From contig JAEESF010000011.1 of the NCBI GenBank assembly GCA_016286205.1, positions 17,028 through 81,027 on the forward strand: a stretch of DNA of 64,000 nt, read 5' to 3'. This DNA comes from Colicola sp016286205 (GTDB taxonomy: Bacteria > Bacteroidota > Bacteroidia > Bacteroidales > Paludibacteraceae). Below are positions 17,207 through 26,072 of this stretch, in pieces (the stretch's first letter is position 1; every line of letters begins with the position of its first letter). A model generated the notes under the pieces. That model ran no database searches. It worked only from the letters and a program-made list of their open reading frames with translations, and was not told the origin of the DNA. The translations under genes and the position numbers were made by a program.

Positions 17207-18622
17207 ATGAAATTCAGAACTCTAGTTGTATTGGCGCTCGCGGCTGCCGTTCCGGCACTGGCATGCGCTAAGAAACCAAAGAAAGTAGATGCCGAGCCTG
17301 AGGCAAAGAAAACAGTTCAAGAACCTGAGGCAGAACCGGTTATCACCGAGGAATGTGTGATCAATGTGTCGCTCTTCCACGAGTCGGTGAAGAACAAACA
17401 GTACGCAGATGCTTACGAGCCTTGGTGGGAAGTTTATTCTACCTGTCCGAACGCTAACAAGGCCATCTATACCGATGGTGTTAAGATAGTAGAGGCTCTC
17501 TACAAGGCCGCTACCGATGAGAAGGAGAAAGAGCGTTTGGCAAATCTGGCCATTGAGATGCAAGACAAGCGTATCCGCTACTTTGGCAATGATCCTAAGT
17601 ATCCTACCGATTATATCTTGGGCGAAAAGGGTCTGGCTTATCTGACCTTCTTTGGCGATGAGAAGTTGGAAGAAGCACGCGAATGTCTGCAGAAATCGGT
17701 TTCCGGTTTTGGAGTACAAAGCAAGCAACAAGTGTTGGTAAAACTGGTGGATGTTTCGTATGCCCTCTACAAGAAGGACCCTAACGGACGTGCAGAGCAG
17801 TTCATCGCAGATTATGAGTTGTCAAGTTCGCTTCTGGCTGCACAATCAGCCGATCCAAACAACAAGAATGCTGAATCGGCCGGCAAGCAGAAAGATTATG
17901 TAGACAATATCTTCGCTATCTCCGGCGCTGCAGAGTGCTCAAAATTGGACGAGATCTACGCTCAAGTGGTTAACGATAACCTCGGTAACCTGGATATGCT
18001 GCAGAAGATAGCTAAACTCTATCGTCGTGTTCGTTGCACCGAGAGCGATGTTTACTTCGCTGCTTGCGAGGCTGCACACAAGTTGCAACCTACTCAGGAG
18101 TCTGCTGCAGGCTGTGCTTCGATGAGCGCCAAGAAGGGTGATTACGAAGGTGCTATCCGCTACTATGACCAGGCTATCAACTTGGCTCAGATTGAGAATG
18201 AGATGGAGGATGTGGCTGATTATCAGTACAATGCGGCTGTATATTGCTTCGCTAACCTGAAGCGTTACCCTGCTGCTCGCCAATATGCGTTGGCTTCGAT
18301 TGCTACTCTGCAAGACCTTGGTATCAGCAAGGGTCAAGGACGTTGTTACATCATCATTGGTATGGCTTATGCGGCTAGTCGTCCATACGCAAACGATGCA
18401 AAGGGTGCTATCTTGAACAAGACTGTATATTGGGTTGCTGTTGATAAGTTCGTCAAGGCAAAACAGGTAGATCCGTCTGTCGAGAGTACAGCCAACGAAT
18501 ATATATCTTCCTACAGCCGTTACTATCCGACCAAAGAGGAACGTTTCGACTTGCCGGGTGAGTTCGCGGGTTCAACCTTCTACGTAGGTGGATGGATTGG
18601 TGAGACAACCACAATTCGTTAA
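17207..18622 (+). CDS. secreted tetratricopeptide-repeat protein
   Basis: A 471-residue TPR-rich protein. The N-terminus is a signal peptide ending ALAC; this could be a lipobox-like site or a signal peptidase I site (ALA then C), so lipidation is uncertain. A Lys/Glu/Pro-rich linker follows, then helical repeats over most of the protein (for example AKKGDYEGAIRYYDQAINLA and DYQYNAAVYCFANLKRYPAARQYAL), ending in a non-TPR tail. TPR lipoproteins of this kind are abundant in Bacteroidales and often serve as scaffolds at the outer membrane; the partner is unknown here. The lptC-like gene follows after three bases. Confidence 0.82.
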   Translation: MKFRTLVVLALAAAVPALACAKKPKKVDAEPEAKKTVQEPEAEPVITEECVINVSLFHESVKNKQYADAYEPWWEVYSTCPNANKAIYTDGVKIVEALYKAATDEKEKERLANLAIEMQDKRIRYFGNDPKYPTDYILGEKGLAYLTFFGDEKLEEARECLQKSVSGFGVQSKQQVLVKLVDVSYALYKKDPNGRAEQFIADYELSSSLLAAQSADPNNKNAESAGKQKDYVDNIFAISGAAECSKLDEIYAQVVNDNLGNLDMLQKIAKLYRRVRCTESDVYFAACEAAHKLQPTQESAAGCASMSAKKGDYEGAIRYYDQAINLAQIENEMEDVADYQYNAAVYCFANLKRYPAARQYALASIATLQDLGISKGQGRCYIIIGMAYAASRPYANDAKGAILNKTVYWVAVDKFVKAKQVDPSVESTANEYISSYSRYYPTKEERFDLPGEFAGSTFYVGGWIGETTTIR

Positions 18623-18625
18623 ATC

Positions 18626-19198
18626 TTGTATACGCACACTTTACATAGTAAATCCTTTGTCATAGCGAGTAGCCTCGTGTTACTCGCTTTGGCATTTTCT
18701 GCATGTCATAAGGAGGAGGCTGAGCAGTCTCCTTATTCCGTTGAAAGGCAACTAATGCCTGTTTTGGCTACGGATACGGTCAGTACGTTGATTTCCGATT
18801 CTGGTATCACGCGCTATCGTATCGAGGCGGCAGAATGGCTTATCTACGATAAGACAGAACCGCCATTCCAGGAATTCCCAAAGGGAATCTATCTGGAGCA
18901 GTTCGACCAGAACCTGAATGTACAGGCTTCGTTGCAGGCCGATTATGCTTACTACAACGAGACGATGCAGATTTGGATTTTGCGAGGTAATGTGCATGCG
19001 CTCAATCTCAAAGGCGAGCAATTTGATACGCCTGAACTGATATGGAATCAAACCGAACATCGCGTGTGGTCTGATTCGGCTATTCATATTACGCGAGAAA
19101 CCAGTATTATTGAAGGAGTAGGGTTCGAATCGAATGAGGAGATGAGCAAGTACACCATTCTCAATCCGACTGGCGTATTCCCTATCCGAGACGAATAA
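18626..19198 (+). CDS. lptC: LPS export periplasmic protein LptC-like
   Basis: A 190-residue lipoprotein with an LptC/OstA-like fold signature: a hydrophobic signal (about 1-25) ending FSAC, then the beta-strand repeats typical of the family (TRYRIEAAEWLIYD, GIYLEQFDQNLNVQASLQADYAYYN, MQIWILRGNVHALNLKGEQFDTPELIWNQ). LptC links the LPS ABC transporter to the periplasmic bridge. There is no ATG that keeps the signal peptide, so the TTG at 18626, four bases after the preceding stop, is used. It follows the TPR gene in one transcript. Confidence 0.85.
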   Translation: MYTHTLHSKSFVIASSLVLLALAFSACHKEEAEQSPYSVERQLMPVLATDTVSTLISDSGITRYRIEAAEWLIYDKTEPPFQEFPKGIYLEQFDQNLNVQASLQADYAYYNETMQIWILRGNVHALNLKGEQFDTPELIWNQTEHRVWSDSAIHITRETSIIEGVGFESNEEMSKYTILNPTGVFPIRDE

Positions 19199-19209
19199 TA
19201 TCCAGAGAA

Positions 19210-19950
19210 ATGTTACTACAAGGAAAAACAGCGCTTATCACAGGAGCAGCGCGCGGTATCGGCAAACAAATTGCGTTGACGTATGCTGCAGAAGGTTGCA
19301 ATATTGCTTTTACCGATTTGGAACTCAACGACCAAGCCAAAGCAACGCGCGACGAGATAGCCGCGTTGGGTGTCAAGGTGCAGTTCTATGCTAGCAATGC
19401 AGCCGATTTTGAAGCAGCGCATCAGGTAGTAGAATCGGTGGTAAAGGATTTTGGCCAACTCGATATTCTGGTCAATAACGCAGGCATCACACGCGACACA
19501 CTACTGATGCGTATGACCGAACAGATGTGGGATCAGGTGATTCAGGTAAACCTGAAGTCTGCCTTCAATTTCACGCATGCTGTGACGCTCGTCATGATGC
19601 GTCAACGTAGTGGTTCTATTATCTCGCTGAGTTCGGTTGTGGGCATCAACGGTAATGCGGGACAGGCCAATTATGCAGCTAGCAAGGCTGGAATTATCGC
19701 TTTGACCAAATCGGTGGCTAAGGAACTCGGCAGTCGTGGTATCCGCGCTAATGCCATTGCCCCTGGATTTATCTTGACTGATATGACTAAGGCGCTCAGC
19801 GAAGAAACGCTTAACCAGTTTGTACAACTGATTCCAATGCGTCGTGGCGGTGAGCCGGAAGAGGTGGCTAAGGTGGCTCTCTTCTTAGCCAGTGATCTCA
19901 GTTCGTATGTCTCAGGTCAGGTGATTCAAGTCAATGGAGCCATGGCCTAA
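19210..19950 (+). CDS. fabG: 3-oxoacyl-ACP reductase
   Basis: A 246-residue short-chain dehydrogenase/reductase of the FabG type, reducing 3-oxoacyl-ACP with NADPH in fatty acid elongation. The cofactor loop is TGAARGIG, followed by the NNAGIT motif. The catalytic set is visible as the Ser in SLSSVVG and the Tyr and Lys of YAASKAG. The C-terminal GQVIQVNGAMA ending is characteristic. It is 11 bases from the lptC-like gene and is followed immediately by a strong terminator, so it closes the transcript. Confidence 0.93.
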   Translation: MLLQGKTALITGAARGIGKQIALTYAAEGCNIAFTDLELNDQAKATRDEIAALGVKVQFYASNAADFEAAHQVVESVVKDFGQLDILVNNAGITRDTLLMRMTEQMWDQVIQVNLKSAFNFTHAVTLVMMRQRSGSIISLSSVVGINGNAGQANYAASKAGIIALTKSVAKELGSRGIRANAIAPGFILTDMTKALSEETLNQFVQLIPMRRGGEPEEVAKVALFLASDLSSYVSGQVIQVNGAMA

Positions 19951-19956
19951 AACAAA

Positions 19957-19991
19957 AAAATCCCTCGCATTGCTGCGGGGGATTTTCTTTT
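19957..19991 (+). terminator. rho-independent terminator after fabG
   Basis: A 13-bp stem with one G-U pair (19957-19969 with 19974-19986), a four-base loop, and a T-rich tail. Its A-rich left side means it may also end the convergent GH13 transcript. Confidence 0.85.
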
Positions 19992-20005
19992 GGTAGCCTA
20001 CCTTC

Positions 20006-21346
20006 TTATTTGGTCAGTATCTTGTATTCCCAAGGTTTCAAGGTGAATGTTTGGCTAGCGGCCAATTCTTTCGCCTTGCCACAAATACAGGTGTATTTTC
20101 CCTCGTATCCGGTTAGGTCGAGTGTAACCGTTTGTTCCTCGTTGCTCATGTTCATCACGGCAAGCATGGTGTTGGTGTACCAACGTCCTTCTTTCTGACG
20201 TGCGCAAGCGAAGATGTGCTCGTTGTCGGCAGGGATACGAACCATAGGCGCACCTACTTCGGGGCTAAAGATCGCTTTGTTCTTCTCGCGCAGACTATTC
20301 AACTGTTTGTACAAATCTGCCTGTGCATAAGCCTCATCGCGGTCTATTAGGTCTTTCTCGAAGAACTCTAGACGATGATGGTTGCCGCTTAGTTGACCGG
20401 TGTAGATCATCGGCATGCCGGGCACTACATAGCAGAAGGCTGCAAACAGATTGACTGCATCGCCCATGCGTTCTTGCTCTGTGCCGTTCCAACTATTCTC
20501 GTCGTGATTGCTGATGAAGTTCATACGGATAGCCTCCGGACGAATAGTACTATCTGCTTTGGCGAAATAAGCCCATAGGTCTTCCACGCCCTTTTTTCCT
20601 TGTGCTACATCATTCATGATGTGGTGTAGCGTCCAACCATAGTACATGTCAAATGCACTCTCGGTCAGTTCTTGTGCTTTGTCCTCATCCTCTGCCAGCG
20701 TGAACATATCCGGATGCGTGAGGTGCAGATCTCCCATGGCCCAGTTCCAGAAGTCGGTCGGTACTTCGCCTGCCACATCGCAGCGGAAACCATCTATACC
20801 GATACTGTCCATCCACCAGTGCATCGCTTTCAGCATCTCGGCGCGCATATCCTGATTGTCGTAATTCAGTTTGCTGATGTCGGTCCAGTCGTATTGTACC
20901 ATCAGGTTACCCAGACTATCGCGATAGTGCCAACCTTCGTTTTCCGTCCATTCGCTATCCGGAGCCGTGTGGTTAGCTACCCAGTCCAGTATCACCTTAA
21001 ATCCCAGACGATGCGCCTCGCTCAGAAAATGCTCGAAGTCCTCGCGTGTGCCGAATTCGGGGTTTATCTGACAATAGTCGATAATCGAGTAGTAGCTGCC
21101 CAGTGTTCCTTTGCGGGTAATTACGCCAATCGGCTGACATGGCATCACCCAGATGATGTCAATGCCGTTCTTGCGTAATTCCGGCAGAATGGCTTCAGCG
21201 GCCTTGAATGTACCTTCCTCGGTCAGTTGACGGGTGTTCAGTTCATAGATAGTAGCGTCGTAAGCCCAACGTGGGTGACGCATTTCTTTTTGTGCGCAGC
21301 CAACTAGCATCATGGCTGCCATCGCTAACAGAAGAGTCTTTTTCAT
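20006..21346 (-). CDS. GH13 alpha-amylase family lipoprotein
   Basis: A 446-residue glycoside hydrolase family 13 enzyme acting on alpha-1,4-glucans. The N-terminus is a lipoprotein signal with the box LVGC (Cys17). The (beta/alpha)8 barrel regions are evident: DWVANHT (region I), GFRCDVAG with the nucleophile Asp190 (region II), the acid Glu219 in LAEDED (region III), and NHDENS with the third carboxylate (region IV). A short C-terminal beta domain ends the protein. It is the second gene of a two-gene unit with another GH13 enzyme 26 bases upstream, pointing to maltodextrin or glycogen breakdown at the cell surface or periplasm. Confidence 0.9.
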   Translation of the reverse strand: MKKTLLLAMAAMMLVGCAQKEMRHPRWAYDATIYELNTRQLTEEGTFKAAEAILPELRKNGIDIIWVMPCQPIGVITRKGTLGSYYSIIDYCQINPEFGTREDFEHFLSEAHRLGFKVILDWVANHTAPDSEWTENEGWHYRDSLGNLMVQYDWTDISKLNYDNQDMRAEMLKAMHWWMDSIGIDGFRCDVAGEVPTDFWNWAMGDLHLTHPDMFTLAEDEDKAQELTESAFDMYYGWTLHHIMNDVAQGKKGVEDLWAYFAKADSTIRPEAIRMNFISNHDENSWNGTEQERMGDAVNLFAAFCYVVPGMPMIYTGQLSGNHHRLEFFEKDLIDRDEAYAQADLYKQLNSLREKNKAIFSPEVGAPMVRIPADNEHIFACARQKEGRWYTNTMLAVMNMSNEEQTVTLDLTGYEGKYTCICGKAKELAASQTFTLKPWEYKILTK

Positions 21347-21372
21347 AAATATTAAATCTGCAATATTAAATT

Positions 21373-23430
21373 TTAATTATTAATTATCTGATAGGTCATA
21401 TCTTCGCGATTGATGGTCACGGTCACGCGTTTGCCCAGATAGACACGTTGGAACGATATCTCTTCCGGCGTACTCTCCAGCGGGATAAACTCACCGTAGA
21501 GTAGGGGCATCGAGTTACGACGCATGTGAATCAGTTCCGCTACTTGTTGCCTCATTCCTTTCTCGTCGTTGTTCAGGTTCTCAAATCGCATCATGTGGCG
21601 GTTGTCCGGGTCATTGCCGCCCACTTCGCCATATTCATCGCCTTGATAAATACACGGCACGCCGGGAAGCGTCATGTTCAGTACCTCCAGTAGCATCGCG
21701 CGGTCGTAAGCTATAGCCGTGTCACCGATGCCTATCTCTTGCGTCCAACCTTCTTCTTTGCCGTGACAGTAGATGTCTATTGCACCGCCTGCTATGCTGG
21801 CAAAGCGTATCTGGTCGTGGTTACCGCTGATGTTACCCATCGTGTGGTGCGAACCGTAGGTGTGAAGCGATGTCAACTCGTTGTTCATCACTTCGTCCAT
21901 ACCTTTCAACCCGCATAGTGCCTCACGTGCTGTGAAATATACGTTGAAGTCGAATTGGGCGTTCAGCATACCCGTCTTGACGTAACTACCTATTAGTTCA
22001 GGACTTCCGTAGGTCTCGCCAATCATCCATATAGGTCTGCCTGGCCAACGGGAAGCTATTTTCTGGCCCAACATACGCCAATAGCCTTCTGGTATATGCT
22101 TGCACGCATCGTGACGGAATCCGTCCAATTCGTAGGTTTGAAGCCAATAGAGTGCACTGTCGGTCATTGCTTCGCACACTTCCTCACGCTCCAGGTCCAA
22201 GGTCGGGATATGCTTGTCAAACCAGGTCGTCAGACGTGCCTCGTCCCATAGCTCGAAGTTACGCCGCCCATCAGGCAGAATCGAATCAGTATGCCAGTCT
22301 GGATGAGCCTGAAACGTAGGCGAATTGATATGCATATGATTGGCCACATAGTCCAAAATCACATTGATGCCATGCGCATGAGCGGTGTCCAGTAGGGCAC
22401 GCATCTCCTTGTCGGTCGCAAAACGGTCATCTAGTTTGGTCGCAAAAATTGGCCAGTAACCATGATAGCCGCTGAATTTGGTGTAGGTCTTCGTGCTATC
22501 ATATTTGTTGCCGTTCGGGAATGGATAAAGTCCCCAAGCATCCCATGGGTTCTGAGTGATTGGGCTGATCCACAGAGTGTTAACGCCTAGTTGGTCAAAA
22601 TAACCATCACTTATTTTCTTGGTCACTCCCGCAATATCACCACCCTGATAATCCACAATATCCAGAACTTCGGGCGAATTCATCTTCCAGTCGTTCTCCT
22701 TGTTACCGTTCTCAAAGCGGTCAATCATTAGCGAGTAGAGTACTTGTGCCTGTTGGTCGTGACGGTTCAGTTGACTTGCGTCGGTCACTATCTCGCCATC
22801 TTGCAGAGGCAGCAACAGGTCATTGTACAGATTGCTCTCATCCTCAGCAAAAATGCGCAGATACGCACGTCCGCTCATCGGTTCTCCGCAGAAATCGCGC
22901 AATTGTTCTCTCACGGCATCCATGTCTAGCAGCCATGTGCCGTCTTCCTGGCGTTCCCAACTGTTATAACGAACAGGTATGTTCTGCACATACGCCACCA
23001 GAGTCGGGTTAAGTACCGTATCTACAAAACCCACGCGTAGTTTCTGGTCTTCGTATGCTAGCGAAATCAGACTTTGCCGAATGGGTTTAGCGGGCAAAAC
23101 AACGATGGAGAAACTGAAATCGCGATTGTAGAATCCAAGACTTTGTATGCTTCTGTTGCGATTTACTATATCCATCTCTCTGACTACTTTGGGACTACCT
23201 ACCAGATTGATGCAGTCTATTTGGTCGGTAACTAGCCAGTGTATATCTTCCCATAGATTGGTGTCGCCGAATAGTACGGGCACATAATCCGTCAGCACTA
23301 TGTGACTTGTGTCGCTCGTCATACGAACGGGCATAATGGGATCTGCTAGGGCTATTTGCTCAGCGATATTCTTCCGATGGCAACTGATAGCACAAAGGGA
23401 AATACATACCAATAAGAATACTTTTTTCAT
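21373..23430 (-). CDS. GH13 alpha-glucan hydrolase with N-terminal domain, lipoprotein
   Basis: A 685-residue secreted GH13 enzyme of neopullulanase/cyclomaltodextrinase-like layout. The ATG at 23430 gives a clean lipoprotein signal (MKKVFLLVCISLCAISC); the longer frame starts upstream of the promoter and is rejected. The N-terminal 230 residues form beta-rich domains, followed by the TIM barrel: DYVANHMH (region I), GFRHDACKH with the nucleophile Asp (region II), IGETYG with the acid Glu (region III), and GNHDQIR (region IV). The C-terminus is a short beta domain. It has its own promoter with a mirrored -7 box and is co-transcribed with the GH13 gene that follows. The exact bond specificity cannot be assigned. 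Confidence 0.9.
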   Translation of the reverse strand: MKKVFLLVCISLCAISCHRKNIAEQIALADPIMPVRMTSDTSHIVLTDYVPVLFGDTNLWEDIHWLVTDQIDCINLVGSPKVVREMDIVNRNRSIQSLGFYNRDFSFSIVVLPAKPIRQSLISLAYEDQKLRVGFVDTVLNPTLVAYVQNIPVRYNSWERQEDGTWLLDMDAVREQLRDFCGEPMSGRAYLRIFAEDESNLYNDLLLPLQDGEIVTDASQLNRHDQQAQVLYSLMIDRFENGNKENDWKMNSPEVLDIVDYQGGDIAGVTKKISDGYFDQLGVNTLWISPITQNPWDAWGLYPFPNGNKYDSTKTYTKFSGYHGYWPIFATKLDDRFATDKEMRALLDTAHAHGINVILDYVANHMHINSPTFQAHPDWHTDSILPDGRRNFELWDEARLTTWFDKHIPTLDLEREEVCEAMTDSALYWLQTYELDGFRHDACKHIPEGYWRMLGQKIASRWPGRPIWMIGETYGSPELIGSYVKTGMLNAQFDFNVYFTAREALCGLKGMDEVMNNELTSLHTYGSHHTMGNISGNHDQIRFASIAGGAIDIYCHGKEEGWTQEIGIGDTAIAYDRAMLLEVLNMTLPGVPCIYQGDEYGEVGGNDPDNRHMMRFENLNNDEKGMRQQVAELIHMRRNSMPLLYGEFIPLESTPEEISFQRVYLGKRVTVTINREDMTYQIINN

Positions 23431-23451
23431 GGCTTCACATAATTTGCGCTG

Positions 23452-23482
23452 CAAATTTACAACAAATATTTTACATATGCAA
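23452..23482 (-). promoter_or_regulatory. promoter for the GH13 pair
   Basis: On the minus strand, TTG (23480-23482), 20 bases and TAAATTTG (23452-23459). AATTTGC, GCT, GCAAATT around the -7 box forms an inverted repeat. Confidence 0.75.
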
Positions 23483-23509
23483 ATATTTCTCAAAAAACGC
23501 ATCGTTTTC

Positions 23510-23540
23510 TTGCGTATGTCCAAATCTTTTTGTAATTTTG
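23510..23540 (+). promoter_or_regulatory. promoter with a long leader before the M20 peptidase
   Basis: TTG at 23510-23512, 20 bases, TAATTTTG at 23533-23540. Divergent from the GH13 promoter. The next gene starts 335 bases downstream. Confidence 0.7.
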
Positions 23541-23874
23541 CACCGAACAACAAAATGTACTCTCGTTAAGATTTTGTCCTATTTTTCCGCGATACGAGAA
23601 ATATCGAGAAACTCACCTGACAATCACGTGAAGAAATGCCTCGGATGGCATTTCGAGTTTGAGCACCGCGGGTAGCGGAAGAAGCGAAAACATAGAATGG
23701 CGCGACCCTTGCGGTCACGCAGCCGACAGGCTCTAGGGTAGCGACGTACAGGGTAGGAGCGACCGCCTATTTATACAATACAAAAACTAAATTTTTATAT
23801 ATACATAGTATATATACTTAATTTACTACCGAGACAATATCGAGACAACTTCGAGAAAAATACAACATACCAAT
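23541..23874 (+). other. gene-free structured leader or repeat relic
   Basis: No credible reading frame lies in these 334 bases. Inverted repeats include ACAAAAT/ATTTTGT (about 23550-23574), an 8-bp GAAATGCC/GGCATTTC hairpin (about 23634-23655), CCGC/GCGG just after it, and GCGCGACC/GGTCACGC with one mismatch near 23700. AGGGTAGCGAC is followed by the similar AGGGTAGGAGCGAC (about 23738-23763). The last 120 bases are AT-rich and end in three spaced copies of CGAGA. It may be the 5' leader of the peptidase mRNA, a small RNA behind the 23510 promoter, or a decayed repeat. Confidence 0.45.
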
Positions 23875-25260
23875 ATGACCATTCAAGATTATATTGCCGC
23901 CAATCGTGACCGCTTCATCGAGGAGTGGAGTAGTCTGATTCGTATTCCTTCTGTCAGTTGCCAAGAGGAACACAAAACTGATATGCTACGTTGTGCCAAC
24001 CGTTGGCGCGAACTCTTGCTCGAGGCAGGCTGCCAAAACGCGGAGGTCTTGCCGTCCGCAGGCAATCCATTCGTTTACGCAGAATATTCCCTTCCCTTCA
24101 GGGAGGGGCAAGGGGTAGGCTCCATACCAACCGTTTTAATCTACGCTCACTACGATGTGATGCCGGTCGAACCGTTAGACCAATGGCTTTCCGACCCATG
24201 GGAGCCATCTATCCGCGATGGGCGACTCTACGCGCGCGGCGCAGATGATGATAAGGGACAGGCTATGATTCAAGCGAAAGCCTTTGAGTATATGGTTCGT
24301 GCGGGCCAACTTCGCTGCAATGTGAAATTTATCTTCGAGGGAGAAGAAGAAATCGGTTCGCCATCGCTTGAGACCTTTATCAGCGAGCATAAGGATTTAC
24401 TCAAATCCGATATTATTCTGGTCTCCGACACTTCGATGATTGGCAAGGATACGCCTTCTATCACAACCGGTTTGCGCGGTTTGGCTTACTGGCAAATCGA
24501 AGTAGATGGGCCGAATCGCGATTTGCACTCGGGCCATTTTGGCGGAGCGGTCAAGAATCCTATAAATGCTCTCTGTGAGATGTTGTCAAAGGTGGTTGAT
24601 AACAATGGACGAATCACTATTCCGCATTTCTACGACGATGTGTTGCCTATTCCTGACGAAGAGCGCAAGATGATTGCCCAGATTCCTTTTTCCCAAGAGG
24701 CTTACAACCGTGCTATCGATGTGCCTGATGTCTTTGGCGAAACCGGTTATAGCACCTTGGAACGCAATTCCTGCCGACCGTCGTTCGATGTGTGTGGCAT
24801 CTGGGGAGGTTATACTGGCGAAGGTAGCAAAACGGTTCTTCCGTCAAAAGCCTTCGCAAAGGTTTCTTGCCGCTTGGTAGCCAATCAAGATCACGAACGT
24901 ATCTCGCGCGCGTTCATTGATTATATGCAAGCGCTCGCACCCACGGGCGTGCGTGTGAAAGTGATGCCGATGCACGGAGGACAAGGATACGTCTGCCCGA
25001 TTGATATTCCCGCATACAAGGCCGCAGAGCAAGGCTTCACACTCGCTTTCGGCAAACGACCATTGGCGGCGCGACGCGGAGGAAGTATTCCTATCATCTC
25101 TTCTTTCGAACAGATTCTGGGCTGCAAAACCATACTGATGGGATTCGGACTCGAGCAAAATGCCATTCACTCGCCTAACGAATCAATGGACCTCGAGGTC
25201 TGGGAAAAAGGAATCATTGCTGTTACCGAATTTTATAAGGCTTATGCCTCTAACCACTAA
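23875..25260 (+). CDS. M20 family metallopeptidase (dipeptidase)
   Basis: A 461-residue cytosolic dizinc peptidase of the M20 family (dipeptidase/carnosinase-like). Metal-site motifs are visible: AHYDVMP (His and the catalytic Asp), GADDDKGQ (bridging Asp), EGEEEIGSPS (catalytic Glu-Glu), and a C-terminal NAIHSPNE with the last His ligand. The dimerisation (lid) domain lies between, with DLHSGHFGG. The segment SLPFREGQGVGS at about residues 72-83 is the translation of a dispersed GC-rich repeat inserted between strands, just before the first metal motif; the frame is preserved. The gene follows a long structured leader. Confidence 0.92.
   Translation: MTIQDYIAANRDRFIEEWSSLIRIPSVSCQEEHKTDMLRCANRWRELLLEAGCQNAEVLPSAGNPFVYAEYSLPFREGQGVGSIPTVLIYAHYDVMPVEPLDQWLSDPWEPSIRDGRLYARGADDDKGQAMIQAKAFEYMVRAGQLRCNVKFIFEGEEEIGSPSLETFISEHKDLLKSDIILVSDTSMIGKDTPSITTGLRGLAYWQIEVDGPNRDLHSGHFGGAVKNPINALCEMLSKVVDNNGRITIPHFYDDVLPIPDEERKMIAQIPFSQEAYNRAIDVPDVFGETGYSTLERNSCRPSFDVCGIWGGYTGEGSKTVLPSKAFAKVSCRLVANQDHERISRAFIDYMQALAPTGVRVKVMPMHGGQGYVCPIDIPAYKAAEQGFTLAFGKRPLAARRGGSIPIISSFEQILGCKTILMGFGLEQNAIHSPNESMDLEVWEKGIIAVTEFYKAYASNH
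24088..24123 (+). repeat. GC-rich hairpin repeat, copy b (inside M20 peptidase)
   Basis: CCCTTCCCTTCAGGGAGGGG then CAAGGGGTAGGCTCC. It is nearly the same as copies at 9128, 56761, 61331 and 63199, and is translated in frame within the peptidase. Confidence 0.85.
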
Positions 25261-25266
25261 CCCCTC

Positions 25267-25989
25267 ATGAAAATCGTCATTCTAGGAGCAGGTAGCGTAG
25301 GAACCAACCTGCATCACGCTTTTGAACTGAAAAATATCCACACGGAACTGGTGCATGCGCGCCCACTAACCGCTAATCCGCAAACCACTCCGCCAATCCC
25401 ATCTGCGGACGTTTATATTTATGCGATTGCCGATAATGCGTTGCGTGAAGTAGTTGCGCGAGTCAATGCGCCTAAGGCTTTGCACCTCCATACTTCAGGT
25501 ACAATGCCGATAGATGTTTTTGGAGCCGATAAACCGCATGCGGGAGTGTTGTATTTCTTCCAAAGTTTTAGCCGTACTTCGCTTATCGACGACTGGAGTG
25601 GCATTCCCGCTTTCATTGAAGGACGCAACATCGATGACATCGCAGCTATCTATTCCTTGGCACAGAACTTGACCAGTCGGATATACGAGTGTCCGCAACG
25701 TGACCGCGAACGATTGCATGTGGCGGGAGTTTTTGCCAACAACTTCTCCAATCTGATGTATCGCATGGCTGCAGATATTCTCCGTGACACACAGATTCCT
25801 TTCGCTGCTCTGTTGCCTCTCATCGACCAAACTGCCGCTAAGGTGCACACGCTCACACCTCGTGAGGCGCAGACTGGTCCCGCCCAACGTGGTGACACCG
25901 AAGTCATAGCCCATCATCTGCAACTCCTCCGCACGCCTGAAGAGAAAGCCGTCTATCAACTCCTTTCCGATTTGCTACAAAAAAAATAG
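25267..25989 (+). CDS. Rossmann-fold DUF2520 protein
   Basis: A 240-residue protein with an N-terminal NAD(P)-binding Rossmann domain (VILGAGSVGTNLHHAF) and a helical C-terminal DUF2520 domain (about residues 125-240, with HVAGVFANNFSNLMY typical). The fold resembles 6-phosphogluconate/ketopantoate dehydrogenase-like enzymes, but the substrate of DUF2520 proteins is not established. It starts six bases after the M20 peptidase stop and ends at a terminator, so it is in the same transcript. Confidence 0.85.
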   Translation: MKIVILGAGSVGTNLHHAFELKNIHTELVHARPLTANPQTTPPIPSADVYIYAIADNALREVVARVNAPKALHLHTSGTMPIDVFGADKPHAGVLYFFQSFSRTSLIDDWSGIPAFIEGRNIDDIAAIYSLAQNLTSRIYECPQRDRERLHVAGVFANNFSNLMYRMAADILRDTQIPFAALLPLIDQTAAKVHTLTPREAQTGPAQRGDTEVIAHHLQLLRTPEEKAVYQLLSDLLQKK

Positions 25990-26012
25990 AGCCCGAAAGG
26001 ACTCTTTTTTTT
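25989..26012 (+). terminator. terminator after the DUF2520 gene
   Basis: A GAGCCC-GAAA-GGACTC hairpin with one internal mismatch, followed by eight Ts. The stem begins at the last base of the stop codon. Confidence 0.75.
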
Positions 26013-26072
26013 GCTCTCATGGCACGTTTTTTGCTGAGTAACTGAGTGCATGTTTTTCATGCGTTCACTACT

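Noticed and set aside
23431..23553. N-terminal extension of the larger GH13 enzyme
   Set aside because: It lies upstream of the predicted transcription start and would bury the lipoprotein signal that begins at 23430.
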